A stretch of DNA of 64,000 nucleotides, taken from positions 2,480,001 through 2,544,000 of the forward strand of contig NZ_PHUJ01000003.1 of the NCBI RefSeq assembly GCF_002813375.1, given 5' to 3'. Below, in pieces: positions 40,793-51,177 of this stretch. Under the pieces are notes generated by a model. That model searched no databases. It was not told the origin of the DNA and worked only from the letters and a program-made list of their open reading frames with translations. How positions within the stretch are numbered: position 1 is the first letter of the stretch; each line of letters opens with the position of its first letter. The stretch comes from Pseudonocardia alni (GTDB lineage Bacteria > Actinomycetota > Actinomycetes > Mycobacteriales > Pseudonocardiaceae). The position numbers were made by a program, and so were the translations under genes.

Positions 40793-41478
40793 GCGGTGAC
40801 GCGCTTGCGGCCGGTCGGCTCGACCGCGTCGGGGCGGCGCAGGTAGAGCGGCTCGACCGGGGCGGGGGCCCGGCCGGCGAGCAGGTCCGCCGCGGCGACG
40901 CCGACCAGCCCGTCGACGGTCGGGGCGCCGGGGCCGCCGATCTCGCGGCCGAGCCGCTGGGCGAACGACGGATCGCCGGCCACCGAGCCGATCGCCAGCT
41001 CGCCCAGGCGCGCGGCCAGCGCCTCCGGGGCCTCGACGGCCGGGCCGGTCAGCCTGCGGACCGAGCGGGCGTCGGCGGGGTCGGACGCGTCGTAGGCGGC
41101 CCAGTAGACCTCTGTGCGCCGGGCGTCGGTGACGACCAGCAGGTTCCCGCCGGTGTGCAGCCCCCAGGCCAGGGCGTCGTGGGTGACGACGCCGTGCACC
41201 GGCACGTCGAGGGCGTGGCCGAGCGCGGCGGCCGAGGCGATCCCGACCCGCAGCCCGGTGAACGGGCCCGGACCGGCGCCGACGACCACCGCCCCGACCT
41301 CGGCGAGCGCGTGGCCCGCCTCGGCGCACAGCGCACGGACCGCGGGCATCAGCAGCTCGCCGTGGCGGCGGCCGTCGTGCGCGCGGGCGGCGAGGGTCCG
41401 CGGGCCGCCGTCGGGGCCGAGGTCGACGAGACCGGCGGTGACCACGGTCGTCGCGGTGTCGAGGGCCAGTACCAGCAC
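40789..41478 (-). CDS. tsaB: tRNA threonylcarbamoyladenosine biosynthesis protein TsaB
   Basis: 229 residues. It is an ASKHA-fold partner of TsaD needed for t6A37 in ANN-decoding tRNAs. The start LVLALDTATTVVTAGLVD and the loop GAGPGPFTGLRVGIASA are diagnostic. TsaB is not catalytic. It sits in the tsaE > tsaB > rimI run, ten bases after tsaE. Confidence 0.96.
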   Translation of the reverse strand: MLVLALDTATTVVTAGLVDLGPDGGPRTLAARAHDGRRHGELLMPAVRALCAEAGHALAEVGAVVVGAGPGPFTGLRVGIASAAALGHALDVPVHGVVTHDALAWGLHTGGNLLVVTDARRTEVYWAAYDASDPADARSVRRLTGPAVEAPEALAARLGELAIGSVAGDPSFAQRLGREIGGPGAPTVDGLVGVAAADLLAGRAPAPVEPLYLRRPDAVEPTGRKRVTA

Positions 41479-41488
41479 GCCGGCAAGC

Positions 41489-41965
41489 CTACGGACGCGC
41501 GGTGCGGCGCAGCGTCGCGACCCGGGTGTCGTCGTCGCGGCGCTCCAGCGTGATCGTCACCGCGGACCCGGCGAGCCGCTCCGCGACCCCGACCCCCCAC
41601 TCGACGGCGACGACCGCCCGGTCCAGCTCGGTGTCGAGGTCGAGGTCGTCCAGCTCGGCCGCGACGTCCACGTTCCCGTCGGGGCCGCCCAGCCGGTAGG
41701 CGTCGACGTGCACCAGGGCCGGGCCGTCGCCCGCGGAGGGGTGCTCGCGGGCGATCACGAACGTCGGCGAGGCCACCGTGCCGGTCACCCCGAGCCCGCG
41801 GGCCAGACCGCGGACCAGGGCGGTCTTGCCCGCGCCGAGCGGGCCCGCCAGGAGCACGACGTCACCGGCGACCAGCTCGCGCCCGACCGTCCGGCCGAAG
41901 GACTCGGTGTCGGCGACGGTCGGCAGCTCGGTGACGACGGCGTCCGCGCCGGGGGCGGGGATCAC
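41489..41965 (-). CDS. tsaE: tRNA threonylcarbamoyladenosine biosynthesis ATPase TsaE
   Basis: 158 residues. The P-loop is LAGPLGAGKTALVRGLARGL, the switch SPTFVIAREH and VHVDAYRLGG follow, and VAVEWGVGVAERL is the conserved Glu-Trp motif. TsaE supplies ATPase turnover to the TsaB-TsaD complex. GTG at 41965 overlaps the stop of the upstream hydrolase as GTGA. Confidence 0.96.
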   Translation of the reverse strand: MIPAPGADAVVTELPTVADTESFGRTVGRELVAGDVVLLAGPLGAGKTALVRGLARGLGVTGTVASPTFVIAREHPSAGDGPALVHVDAYRLGGPDGNVDVAAELDDLDLDTELDRAVVAVEWGVGVAERLAGSAVTITLERRDDDTRVATLRRTARP

Positions 41966-43212
41966 GGCCGGTCCTTCTTCCGGGACCGGCCGGCCCGGGC
42001 CGGGATGCGGCTGCCCCGGCGGACCCGGCCCGCGCTGCGCAGCAGCCCCTGCAGCGCACCGCCCGCCTCGGCCTGCTCGTCATCGGTCGTGTCGGTGAGC
42101 TGCGGCGGGCGCTTGGCGCGCAGCCCGCCGCCCGCGGTGCGCTCGGTGGTGCGGGCGATCAGCGCGTCGAGCTCGGCGTCGACGACCTCGGGCTGCTCCA
42201 GCATCGGCATGTGCCCGACCCCGGGCAGGCGCACCAGCCGGGCGGTCGGGACCGCCTCGGCGATGACCTCGCTGTGCCGCCACGGGATGATCCGGTCGCC
42301 GTCGCCGGCCAGGACGAGCACCTCGCAGCCGGACAGGCCGGGCAGCGCCGCGAGCCGGTCGTGGGTGCCCAGGGTGTCGACGAAGTCGGTGAGCGCGCCG
42401 ACGGCGTTCGAGTCGATCATCGTGTCGACGAGGTCGACCATCCGCGGGTCGACCTGGCGGTCGCCGTAGGCGAAGCGCTTGGTGAACACCCAGATGATGT
42501 CGCCCAACGCGCGCCGGCCCGTCTCGACCAGGCCGGGCTGCCACGCGGCGAGCCCGCCGAGGGTCCGGATGACCGGGTTGCGCCGGGACAGGAACGTGCC
42601 CGGCAACCCCGAGGACGCCATCTCCCCCGCCGAGGTCGACACCAGCGCCACCCCGGCGACGCGCTCGTGGAACAGCTCCGGGTGCTGCTCGGCCAGCGCC
42701 ATCACGGTCATGCCGCCCATCGAGTGGGACACCAGCACCAGCGGACCCTCGGGGGCCACCGCGCGGATGACGGCGTCCAGGTCGCGGCCGAGCTGGTCGA
42801 TCGTGCAGGAGTCAGCGGGCGCCCGCTCGGAGCGGCCGTGGCTGCGCTGGTCGTAGAGCACCATCCGCACCGACGGGCCGGTCAGCCCGGCCAGGTGCGG
42901 CCGCTGCTCGGACCAGGTGCGCCGGTCCAGGGCGAATCCGTGCACCAGCACCACCGTCAGCGCGGGCTCCGAGCCGTCGGCCGGCGCGACCACCTCGCAG
43001 GCGATGCGGACGCCGTCGTCGGCCATCACCGACATCTCCTCGCCGACGGTGCCCGGCGGCGTCCCGGCGTGCGCGGACATCTCGGTGGCCAGGCTGCGCC
43101 GGGTGGCGGCGATCTTGCGTCGCTGCGCGGCGACGCCGACCCCGGCCGCGGCGCCCGCGGCGCCGACCACACCGCCCGCGATCCCGGCGACGGTCCATCC
43201 CCTGCGGCTCAT
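41962..43212 (-). CDS. Alpha/beta hydrolase with N-terminal membrane anchor
   Basis: 416 residues. An N-terminal hydrophobic segment (GWTVAGIAGGVVGAAGAAAG) is followed by an alpha/beta hydrolase: oxyanion loop VVLVHGFALDRRTW, Ser nucleophile in SHSMGGMTVMAL, Asp in GDGDRIIPW and His in GVGHMPML. The C-terminus is a basic tail ending RAGRSRKKDRP. It is coupled by ATGA to alr and by GTGA to tsaE. Mycobacteria also have a hydrolase between alr and tsaE. The substrate is unknown, perhaps a lipid ester at the membrane. Confidence 0.9.
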   Translation of the reverse strand: MSRRGWTVAGIAGGVVGAAGAAAGVGVAAQRRKIAATRRSLATEMSAHAGTPPGTVGEEMSVMADDGVRIACEVVAPADGSEPALTVVLVHGFALDRRTWSEQRPHLAGLTGPSVRMVLYDQRSHGRSERAPADSCTIDQLGRDLDAVIRAVAPEGPLVLVSHSMGGMTVMALAEQHPELFHERVAGVALVSTSAGEMASSGLPGTFLSRRNPVIRTLGGLAAWQPGLVETGRRALGDIIWVFTKRFAYGDRQVDPRMVDLVDTMIDSNAVGALTDFVDTLGTHDRLAALPGLSGCEVLVLAGDGDRIIPWRHSEVIAEAVPTARLVRLPGVGHMPMLEQPEVVDAELDALIARTTERTAGGGLRAKRPPQLTDTTDDEQAEAGGALQGLLRSAGRVRRGSRIPARAGRSRKKDRP

Positions 43213-44417
43213 GCGACTCCCCCGCGCCCGTCGGACACCGTGCGGCGCACCCGCCCCCGGACGCCCGTGACGATCTCGTAGTGGATGGTGCCCAGCTCGT
43301 CGGCCCACTCGCGGGCCGTCGGTCCGCCGTCGGCGCCGGTGCCGAACAGCTCGACCGGGTCGCCGATCGCGACCGGCAGTACCCCCGGCCGCCCGCAGTC
43401 GACGACGAACTGGTCCATGCAGACCCGCCCGGCGACCGGCCGGACGGTGCCGCCGATCCGCACGCGCATCCGGCCGCCGTCGTTGAGCCGGCGCGGGACG
43501 CCGTCGGCGTAGCCCAGCGGCACCAGTGCCAGCGTGCGCGGTTCGTGGGCGACCCACTCGTGGCCGTAGGACACGCCCTCGCCCGCCTCGACGGTCTTGG
43601 TGAGCGCGACCCGGCCGCGGAGCGTCATCGCCGGGCGCAGCGGGCTGTCGGAGGGGCTGGCGATCGGGTCGAGCCCGTAGACGGCGATCCCCGGCCGGAC
43701 GACGTCCAGGTGCAGGTCGGGGCGGGTCATCAGGCCCGCCGAGTTGCACAGGTGCAGCTGCGGGACGAACCCGCGGTCCCGGGCGAGCGCGGCGGCGGCG
43801 TGCAGCCGCGCGGCCTGGCTGTCGACGGCGGGCTGGCCCGGCTCGTCGGCGGCGGCCAGGTGCGACCACACGGCCACGACCTCGCAGGTGCCGTCGGCGA
43901 CGCCGTCGGAGACGTCGTCGAGCAGGGCCGGCCACTCGCCGGGCGGACAGCCGTTGCGCGACAGCCCGGTGTCGGCCTTGAGGTGCAGCCGGACCCGGCG
44001 GCCCGCGGCGCGGGCACCGGCCAGCACCGCGGCGAGGTGCACGCGGCCGGACACCGACAGGTCCACCCCCGCGGCGACGGCGGCGGCGAAGTCGGAGTCG
44101 GGCAGGTGCAGCCAGGACAGCAGCGGCGCGTCGACGCCGTCGGCCCGCAGTGCGAGCGCCTCGTCCAGGGTGGCGACCCCGAGCCGGGTCGCCCCGGCCG
44201 ACAGCGCCGCCCGTGCGACGGCGGCCGCGCCGTGGCCGTAGCCGTCGGCCTTGACCACGACCATCGTCTCGGCCCCGGACGCGAGACCCGACAGGTACCG
44301 GGTGTTGTGCCGGACGGCGTCGAGGTCGACCACCGCCTCGGCCGCCGGTGCGCCCGGTCCGGGCCGGGGCCGCGGACCGGGTACGGGGTCGGTCGTGGGT
44401 AGCACGGCCCCGATCAT
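43209..44417 (-). CDS. alr: Alanine racemase
   Basis: 402 residues. It makes D-alanine for peptidoglycan. The PLP lysine is in MVVVKADGYGHGAAAVA, the catalytic Tyr in GVSYGHEWVA, and LHLKADTGLSRNG and MDQFVVDCG are family blocks. It starts the overlapping chain alr > hydrolase > tsaE > tsaB > rimI. ATG at 44417 gives a slightly long N-terminus with a Pro-rich stretch before the barrel. Confidence 0.97.
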   Translation of the reverse strand: MIGAVLPTTDPVPGPRPRPGPGAPAAEAVVDLDAVRHNTRYLSGLASGAETMVVVKADGYGHGAAAVARAALSAGATRLGVATLDEALALRADGVDAPLLSWLHLPDSDFAAAVAAGVDLSVSGRVHLAAVLAGARAAGRRVRLHLKADTGLSRNGCPPGEWPALLDDVSDGVADGTCEVVAVWSHLAAADEPGQPAVDSQAARLHAAAALARDRGFVPQLHLCNSAGLMTRPDLHLDVVRPGIAVYGLDPIASPSDSPLRPAMTLRGRVALTKTVEAGEGVSYGHEWVAHEPRTLALVPLGYADGVPRRLNDGGRMRVRIGGTVRPVAGRVCMDQFVVDCGRPGVLPVAIGDPVELFGTGADGGPTAREWADELGTIHYEIVTGVRGRVRRTVSDGRGGVA

Positions 44418-44455
44418 CGCATCCCGGCCCGTCGCGACCCGGTCCCGAGCCCGGC

Positions 44456-45931
<1,476 letters not shown>

Positions 45932-47518
45932 TCAGTGCCCCGACGCCGCCGCCCGGACCGACCGCAGCGCGACCGGGATCGCCGCCTGCATCGCCGACGC
46001 CGGCGCCGGGACCGGCGGCAGCCCGTGCTCGCGGGCGGCCGCCGTCGCGGCGCGGGCGTGCACCAGCGTCGCGCAGCCCGCCGCCCACCACGGGTCCAGC
46101 CCGGCGGCCAGCAGCGCGCCGATCATGCCGGTGAGCACGTCGCCGGAGCCCGCGGTGGCGGCCCAGGAGTCCGCGGCCGGGTCGACCAGCACCCGTCCGT
46201 CCGGTGCGGCGACGACGGTCGCGTTCCCCTTCAGCAGCACCGTCACCCCGAGGTCGGCGGCGGCGCGGCGGGCGGCGCCGATCCGGTCGGGCCCGACCTC
46301 GCCCGCGATCCGGGCGAACTCCCCCGCGTGCGGGGTGAGCACGACGGGCTCGCCGTGGATGCGCATCCGCAGGTGGGTGTGCTGTGCGAGCAGGGTGATC
46401 GCGTCGGCGTCGAGGCAGAGCGGCACCCCGCGGTCCAGCGCCTCCTCCAGCACCGCCTGGCCCTGCCCGCCGGTACCCAGGCCCGGCCCGACCGCCCAGG
46501 CCTGGGTGCGGCCCGCGTCGGTGATGTCGCCGGTGGCGACGATCTCCGGCCAGTGCCTGCGGACCTCGTCGGCGGCGGACCCGGCGAAGCGGACCATCCC
46601 GGAGGTGGCCAGGGCCGCGGCCCCTGCGGCGAGGACGGCGGCGCCGGGATAGGTGGCCGACCCGGCGGCGATCCCGACGACGCCCTGGCTGTACTTGTCG
46701 TCGTCGGGTCCCGGGACCGGCCAGCGGGCGCCGACGTCGCCGTCGGACAGCACCCGCGCGTGCGGCTCGATCCCCTCGAGGAACGGCCCGAGCCCGAAGT
46801 CCACCAGCCGCACCGGGCCGCAGAGCGGGGCGGCGAGGGCGTGCACCGGCTTGCGGCAGCCGAAGGTGACCGTCAGCGCGGCGCGGACGTGCGGCCCGTC
46901 GGTCACCCCGGTGTCGCCGTCGACGCCCGAGGGCAGGTCGCAGGCCACGATCGGCACACCCGCCCCGTCGGCGGCGGCGACCAGCTCCGGGGCCGGGTCG
47001 CGCAGCGCACCGCGCCCGGAGATGCCGACGATCCCGTCGACGACGACGTCCGCCCCGGACACCAGCGCCCGCGCCGAGTCGAGCCCGCCGGCGGCCGGGG
47101 TGCCGGTGCCGATCCTGTCGCCGGTGCTGGTCCCGGGGTCGCTGCCGGTGCCGGTGTCGCCGCCCGCGGCGGGGCCGGAGCCTGCGGCCGGGCCGGGCGG
47201 GTGCAGGGCCAGCACCCGCCCGCGGGCGGCGCGCAGCGCGGCGAGGCCCGCCGGGTGCGCGCGGTCCGGCGCCAGCAGCACCGCGGTGACGTGCGCGCCC
47301 CGGCGGCGCAGCTCGGCACCGGCGCACAGGGCGTCGCCGCCGTTGTCGCCCGCCCCGACGAGCAGCACCACCCGGCGGCCGTAGGTCGCGCCGAGGAACT
47401 CCCGCACGTGGTGCGCGAGCCCCGCTGCGGCCCGGCGCATCAGCACCCCGTCGCCGACAGTGCGCATCATGGCCGCTTCGGCCGCCCGTACCTGGTCCGC
47501 GGTGTGGAGCCCGTGCAT
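45932..47518 (-). CDS. nnr: Bifunctional NAD(P)HX epimerase / dehydratase
   Basis: 528 residues. It repairs hydrated NADH and NADPH. The N-terminal YjeF_N epimerase domain shows GAGDNGGDALCAGAEL and CDLPSGVDGDTG. The C-terminal ribokinase-like dehydratase domain shows VLTPHAGEFARI, VLLKGNATVVAAP and AATAGSGDVLTGMIGALLA, with the catalytic Asp. A Gly/Thr-rich insert (about 105-140) interrupts the epimerase. ATG at 47518 is chosen over an upstream GTG that lies within a hairpin. It matches Rv3433c upstream of glmS. Confidence 0.95.
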   Translation of the reverse strand: MHGLHTADQVRAAEAAMMRTVGDGVLMRRAAAGLAHHVREFLGATYGRRVVLLVGAGDNGGDALCAGAELRRRGAHVTAVLLAPDRAHPAGLAALRAARGRVLALHPPGPAAGSGPAAGGDTGTGSDPGTSTGDRIGTGTPAAGGLDSARALVSGADVVVDGIVGISGRGALRDPAPELVAAADGAGVPIVACDLPSGVDGDTGVTDGPHVRAALTVTFGCRKPVHALAAPLCGPVRLVDFGLGPFLEGIEPHARVLSDGDVGARWPVPGPDDDKYSQGVVGIAAGSATYPGAAVLAAGAAALATSGMVRFAGSAADEVRRHWPEIVATGDITDAGRTQAWAVGPGLGTGGQGQAVLEEALDRGVPLCLDADAITLLAQHTHLRMRIHGEPVVLTPHAGEFARIAGEVGPDRIGAARRAAADLGVTVLLKGNATVVAAPDGRVLVDPAADSWAATAGSGDVLTGMIGALLAAGLDPWWAAGCATLVHARAATAAAREHGLPPVPAPASAMQAAIPVALRSVRAAASGH

Positions 47519-47557
47519 GGCCGCGAGGCTAGCGCCGGGCGACCATGATCGACGGTT

Positions 47558-47596
47558 GTGGAGCGGGACGCCCGCGTCGCGAACGCTCCGCTCCAC
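47558..47596. terminator. Possible terminator after glmS
   Basis: GTGGAGCGG pairs with CCGCTCCAC across a 21-base loop, ten bases past the glmS stop. Confidence 0.5.
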
Positions 47597-47605
47597 GACC
47601 GGTGA

Positions 47606-49465
47606 TCACTCGACGGTGACCGACTTCGCCAGGTTGCGGGGCTTGTCGACGTCGTAGCCGCGGGCCCGGGCGATCTCGGCCGCGATCACCTGCAGCGGGA
47701 TCGTCGCGACCAGCGGCTGCAGCAGCGTCGGCACCGCGGGCAGCTCGAAGAGGTGGTCGGCGAACGGGCGCACCGTCTCGTCGCCGGTCTCGGCGAGGAC
47801 CACGGTCCGCGCCCCGCGCGCCTTGATCTCCTGGATGTTGGACAGCAGCTTGGAGTGCAGGACCGCGCGCCCCTTCGGCGACGGCATCACCACCACGACC
47901 GGCAGCCCGTCCTCGATCAGCGCGATCGGGCCGTGCTTGAGCTCACCGGCCGCGAAGGCCTCGGCGTGCATGTAGGCGAGCTCCTTGAGCTTGAGCGCGC
48001 CCTCCAGTGCCACCGGGTAGCCGACGTGGCGGCCGAGGAACAGCACCGCCTTCGACGGCGCCAGCTCCTGCCCGAGCACACGGGCCTCGCCGAGCGACTC
48101 CAGCACGTGGGCGACGGCGGCCGGGACGGCCTCCAGCTCCTCGAACTCGCGGACCACCTCGTCGGGGTACTTGGTGCCGCGCGCCTGGGCCAGGGCCAGA
48201 CCGACCAGGTAGTTCGCCGCGACCTGGGCGGTGAACGTCTTCGTCGCGGCGACGCCGATCTCCGGGCCCGCGTGGGTGTAGATCACCGCGTCGGACTCGC
48301 GCGGGATCTGCGCTCCGTTGGTGTTGCAGATGGCCAGCACCCGGGCCTTCTGCTCCTTCGCGTGGCGCAGCGCCTCCAGGGTGTCGGCGGTCTCGCCGGA
48401 CTGGGAGATCGCGACGACCAGCGTCGAGCGGTCCAGCACCGGGTCGCGGTAGCGGAACTCGCTGGCCAGCTCGATCTCGACCGGGATCCGGGTCCAGTGC
48501 TCGATCGCGTACTTCGCGAGCAGCCCGGAGTGGTAGGCGGTGCCGCAGGCGACGACGAAGACCTTGTCGACGTCGCGCAGGTCCTGATCGGTCAGCCGCT
48601 GCTCGTCGAGGACGATCCGGCCGTCGACGAGGTGCCCACGCAGGGTGTCGGCGATCGCGGTCGGCTGCTCCTCGATCTCCTTGAGCATGAAGTAGTCGTG
48701 GCCGCCCTTCTCGGCGGCGGCGAGGTCCCAGGTCACCTCGAACGGGTTGACCCCGACCGGCTCCCCGTGGAAGTCGGTGACGTCGTAGCCGTCGCGGGTG
48801 ATCGTCACGACCTGGTCCTGGCCGAGCTCGACGGCGTCGCGGGTGAACTCGATGAACGCCGCGACGTCGGAGGCCAGGAACGTCTCTCCCTCGCCGATGC
48901 CGAGCACCAGCGGCGAGTTGCGACGGGCGGCGACGATCCGCTCCGGCTCGTCGGCGTGCGTCACGACCAGGGTGAACGCGCCCTCCAGCCGACGGGCGAC
49001 GGCGCGGACCGACGCGGGCAGATCGCCCTTCGTCGGGCCGTCGGCGTGGGCCAGCGCCACCAGGTGCGCGGCGGTCTCGGTGTCGGTGTCGGACTCCGCC
49101 CAGATGCCACGGGCCTCCAGCTCGGCGCGCAGCTCCAGGAAGTTCTCGATGATGCCGTTGTGGACGACCGCGACCTTGCCGTCGCTGCTGCGGTGCGGGT
49201 GGGCGTTGCGGTCGGTGGGCGGGCCGTGCGTGGCCCACCGCGTGTGCCCGATGCCCGAGGTCCCGGTGAACCGGTCGCGACCGATCTCCTCGAGACGTGC
49301 CTCCAGGTTGGCCAGGGCTCCGGCCTTGCGCTCGACCAGCAGCTCACCGCCGTCCGGCAGCGCGACGCCGGCGGAGTCGTAACCGCGGTACTCCAGTCGT
49401 CGCAGGCCGCCGAGGACGACGTCGAGTGCGGACCGATGACCGACGTAACCGACGATGCCACACAT
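47606..49465 (-). CDS. glmS: Glucosamine-6-phosphate synthase (isomerising)
   Basis: 619 residues. It converts fructose-6-phosphate and glutamine to glucosamine-6-phosphate for cell-wall synthesis. The N-terminal nucleophile is Cys2 in MCGIVGYVG. The glutaminase motifs GIGHTRWATHG and HNGIIEN follow. Two SIS domains carry VACGTAYHSGL and SQSGETADTLEAL, and the C-terminus is PRNLAKSVTVE. Its promoter is divergent from a hydrolase-like gene. glmM lies 2 kb away. I see no glmS ribozyme upstream, as expected outside Firmicutes. Confidence 0.98.
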   Translation of the reverse strand: MCGIVGYVGHRSALDVVLGGLRRLEYRGYDSAGVALPDGGELLVERKAGALANLEARLEEIGRDRFTGTSGIGHTRWATHGPPTDRNAHPHRSSDGKVAVVHNGIIENFLELRAELEARGIWAESDTDTETAAHLVALAHADGPTKGDLPASVRAVARRLEGAFTLVVTHADEPERIVAARRNSPLVLGIGEGETFLASDVAAFIEFTRDAVELGQDQVVTITRDGYDVTDFHGEPVGVNPFEVTWDLAAAEKGGHDYFMLKEIEEQPTAIADTLRGHLVDGRIVLDEQRLTDQDLRDVDKVFVVACGTAYHSGLLAKYAIEHWTRIPVEIELASEFRYRDPVLDRSTLVVAISQSGETADTLEALRHAKEQKARVLAICNTNGAQIPRESDAVIYTHAGPEIGVAATKTFTAQVAANYLVGLALAQARGTKYPDEVVREFEELEAVPAAVAHVLESLGEARVLGQELAPSKAVLFLGRHVGYPVALEGALKLKELAYMHAEAFAAGELKHGPIALIEDGLPVVVVMPSPKGRAVLHSKLLSNIQEIKARGARTVVLAETGDETVRPFADHLFELPAVPTLLQPLVATIPLQVIAAEIARARGYDVDKPRNLAKSVTVE

Positions 49466-49570
49466 ACGGATGAGCGTATCGACGCCCGGTTGCCGATCTT
49501 CCGGCGACGGGGTCGGTCCGGCGCCACGCCGTACGTCCGTGCGAGTCGGGCACGCGGTGACCTGCACCGG

Positions 49571-49576
49571 TACGGT
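49571..49576 (+). promoter_or_regulatory. -10 element for a leaderless transcript
   Basis: TACGGT, seven bases before the GTG at 49584, without a Shine-Dalgarno sequence. Confidence 0.55.
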
Positions 49577-49583
49577 GCCGACC

Positions 49584-50477
49584 GTGGCCCGGACCAGCGT
49601 GACCCGACCCCCGTCGATGAAGGGGGCCAAGGACGCCCTCGGTGTGCTGTCGCGTCCGGGGCCGAACCCGGTGAAGCACGGCGACCTGGGCCTGATCGGT
49701 CTGCCGGGCATCGTCTACACCCCCGCGGAGGGCTACCAGCTGCCCGCCGTGGTGATCGGGCACGCGTGGCTGCAGCCCGCGCACCGCTACCACGAGCTGC
49801 TGCGCCACCTCGCGACCTGGGGTTTCGTCGCCGCCGCGCCGAACACCCAGCGCGGCCCGGTCCCGAGCGTCGCCCGGTTCGCCTCGGACCTGAACACCGT
49901 CCTCGACGTGTGCGTCGGCGTCCGGCTCGGCGACGGCCACGTCAGCGTCGACGCCCGCAAGACCGCGCTGGTCGGGCACGGCACCGGGGGCGGCGCCGCC
50001 GTCCTCGCCGCGGCCCGGCGTGAGCGCCTCGGCGCGCTGGTGACCCTCGCCGCGTCGGAGGTGAAGCCCTCCGCGATCGAGGCGGCCGCCGCGGTGACCG
50101 TCCCGACGCTGCACCTCGCCGCCGCCGTCGACTCGTTGGCCCCCATGGAGGGACATGCGCAGCGGATCGCCGCCGCCCAGCACGAGGCCGGCACCGACGT
50201 GACGCTCCGCGAGATCGAGAAGGCCGGGCACCTCGGGTTCTGCGAGGGCAGGCACTGGACGAGCTTCCTGCTGCAGAACCGCCCGCAGCACCGGACCCGG
50301 AAGATCGCCCGGGCACTGGTGACGGCGTTCCTCATGCAGGAGCTGCAGAACGAGAAGCGGGTGTCCTCGCTGACCTCGGGGAACGTCCCCGGGGCTCCGG
50401 TGGTGGACCTCACGCCGGAGCCCGACGGCGAGCAGGACCAGCAGCCGTCGTCGGGGCTGCTGGGCATCGGCGGCTGA
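49584..50477 (+). CDS. Dienelactone hydrolase/PAF-acetylhydrolase-like protein lacking the nucleophile
   Basis: 297 residues of alpha/beta hydrolase fold. The usual blocks are present: AVVIGHAWLQPAHRY (oxyanion), then the elbow LVGHGTGGGAAVLAA, an Asp in AAAVDSLAP and a His in EKAGHLGF. The elbow reads Gly-His-Gly-Thr-Gly, so the Ser nucleophile is replaced by Gly. It should not be a classical esterase. The C-terminal tail ends with a Gln/Ser-rich stretch. Position between glmS and glmM matches Rv3438. The function is unknown, perhaps binding rather than catalysis. Confidence 0.85.
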   Translation: MARTSVTRPPSMKGAKDALGVLSRPGPNPVKHGDLGLIGLPGIVYTPAEGYQLPAVVIGHAWLQPAHRYHELLRHLATWGFVAAAPNTQRGPVPSVARFASDLNTVLDVCVGVRLGDGHVSVDARKTALVGHGTGGGAAVLAAARRERLGALVTLAASEVKPSAIEAAAAVTVPTLHLAAAVDSLAPMEGHAQRIAAAQHEAGTDVTLREIEKAGHLGFCEGRHWTSFLLQNRPQHRTRKIARALVTAFLMQELQNEKRVSSLTSGNVPGAPVVDLTPEPDGEQDQQPSSGLLGIGG

Positions 50478-50503
50478 CCCCGCGGCGCGACCACCGCGCC
50501 GCG

Positions 50504-50617
50504 GCGATCCGTGGCCCGCGCCGTGATCCGCTGCCCGCACGGTGATCCGCCGCCCGCACGGTGATCCGCCGCCCGCACGGTGATCCGCTGCCCGCACGGT
50601 GATCCGCTCCTCGCGTG
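50504..50617. repeat. 19-bp tandem repeat
   Basis: Six units of 19 bp. Four are near identical (GTGATCCGCYGCCCGCACG, from 50523 to 50598), flanked by a degenerate unit on each side. The array lies in the gap between the hydrolase-like gene and the convergent small gene ending at 50731. The remaining bases to 50730 show nothing else except two GATCAGCGC motifs. Confidence 0.9.
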
Positions 50618-50730
50618 CGTCCGGACGCGCGCGGGCCGCGGATCAGCGCGCGGACCCGAGGGCCGATGGCGGCCGCAACCGGGAGCGAGGCGGTCCCGGT
50701 GTCCGGGGAGCCGGGCCGCGGTGGCCCGGA

Positions 50731-51177
50731 TCAGCGCTCGGGCGGGTCCGCGAACGACGGGGCCACGGGTCCGCGCCGGCCGGTGACGCGCGTACCGGTG
50801 AGGCCGGGAAGGCGCATGCCGGGAACGTCCGCGGGTACCGGGCCCGCGGCCTCGGGCTCCGTCGCACCCGACCGCGACGGGCGTCCGGGCATCGCCGGGT
50901 CGTGGTGTGCCGGAGGACCGTGCCGCGCCGTATCGGCGGGGGCTGTGTCCTCCGCCCGGGCCGCGTCCCGCGCGGCCTCGTCGGCGAGCCGGTGCAGCTC
51001 GCGTGCGACAAGGTCGAGCCGGGCCGTCACCGCGTGCCCGGCCGGGTCGTCCCACGCGTCGGCGACGGCGTCGCGGATCCCGGCCAGCAGCCCGGCGGTG
51101 TCGTCGAGCCGGCCCACCAGCGCCCGCAGGGCCCTGCCCTGGTCCGCGACGCCGGCGTCCGTTCCGTCGATCAGCAC
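50731..51177 (-). CDS. Small helical protein, possibly WXG100-related
   Basis: 148 residues. The first 80 form two predicted helices around AVADAWDDPAG, with Trp42 where WXG100 proteins have their W-x-G turn. The remaining 70 residues are Pro/Ala/Gly-rich and disordered-looking. GTG at 51177 overlaps the upstream stop by seven bases, so the two are coupled. M. tuberculosis has two genes at this place before glmM (Rv3439c and Rv3440c). The link to type VII secretion is inference from shape and the ESX-4 locus 3 kb away. Confidence 0.7.
   Translation of the reverse strand: MLIDGTDAGVADQGRALRALVGRLDDTAGLLAGIRDAVADAWDDPAGHAVTARLDLVARELHRLADEAARDAARAEDTAPADTARHGPPAHHDPAMPGRPSRSGATEPEAAGPVPADVPGMRLPGLTGTRVTGRRGPVAPSFADPPER

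Noticed and set aside
50504..50617. CRISPR array
   Set aside because: The 19-bp units abut directly, with no spacers, and there are no cas genes.
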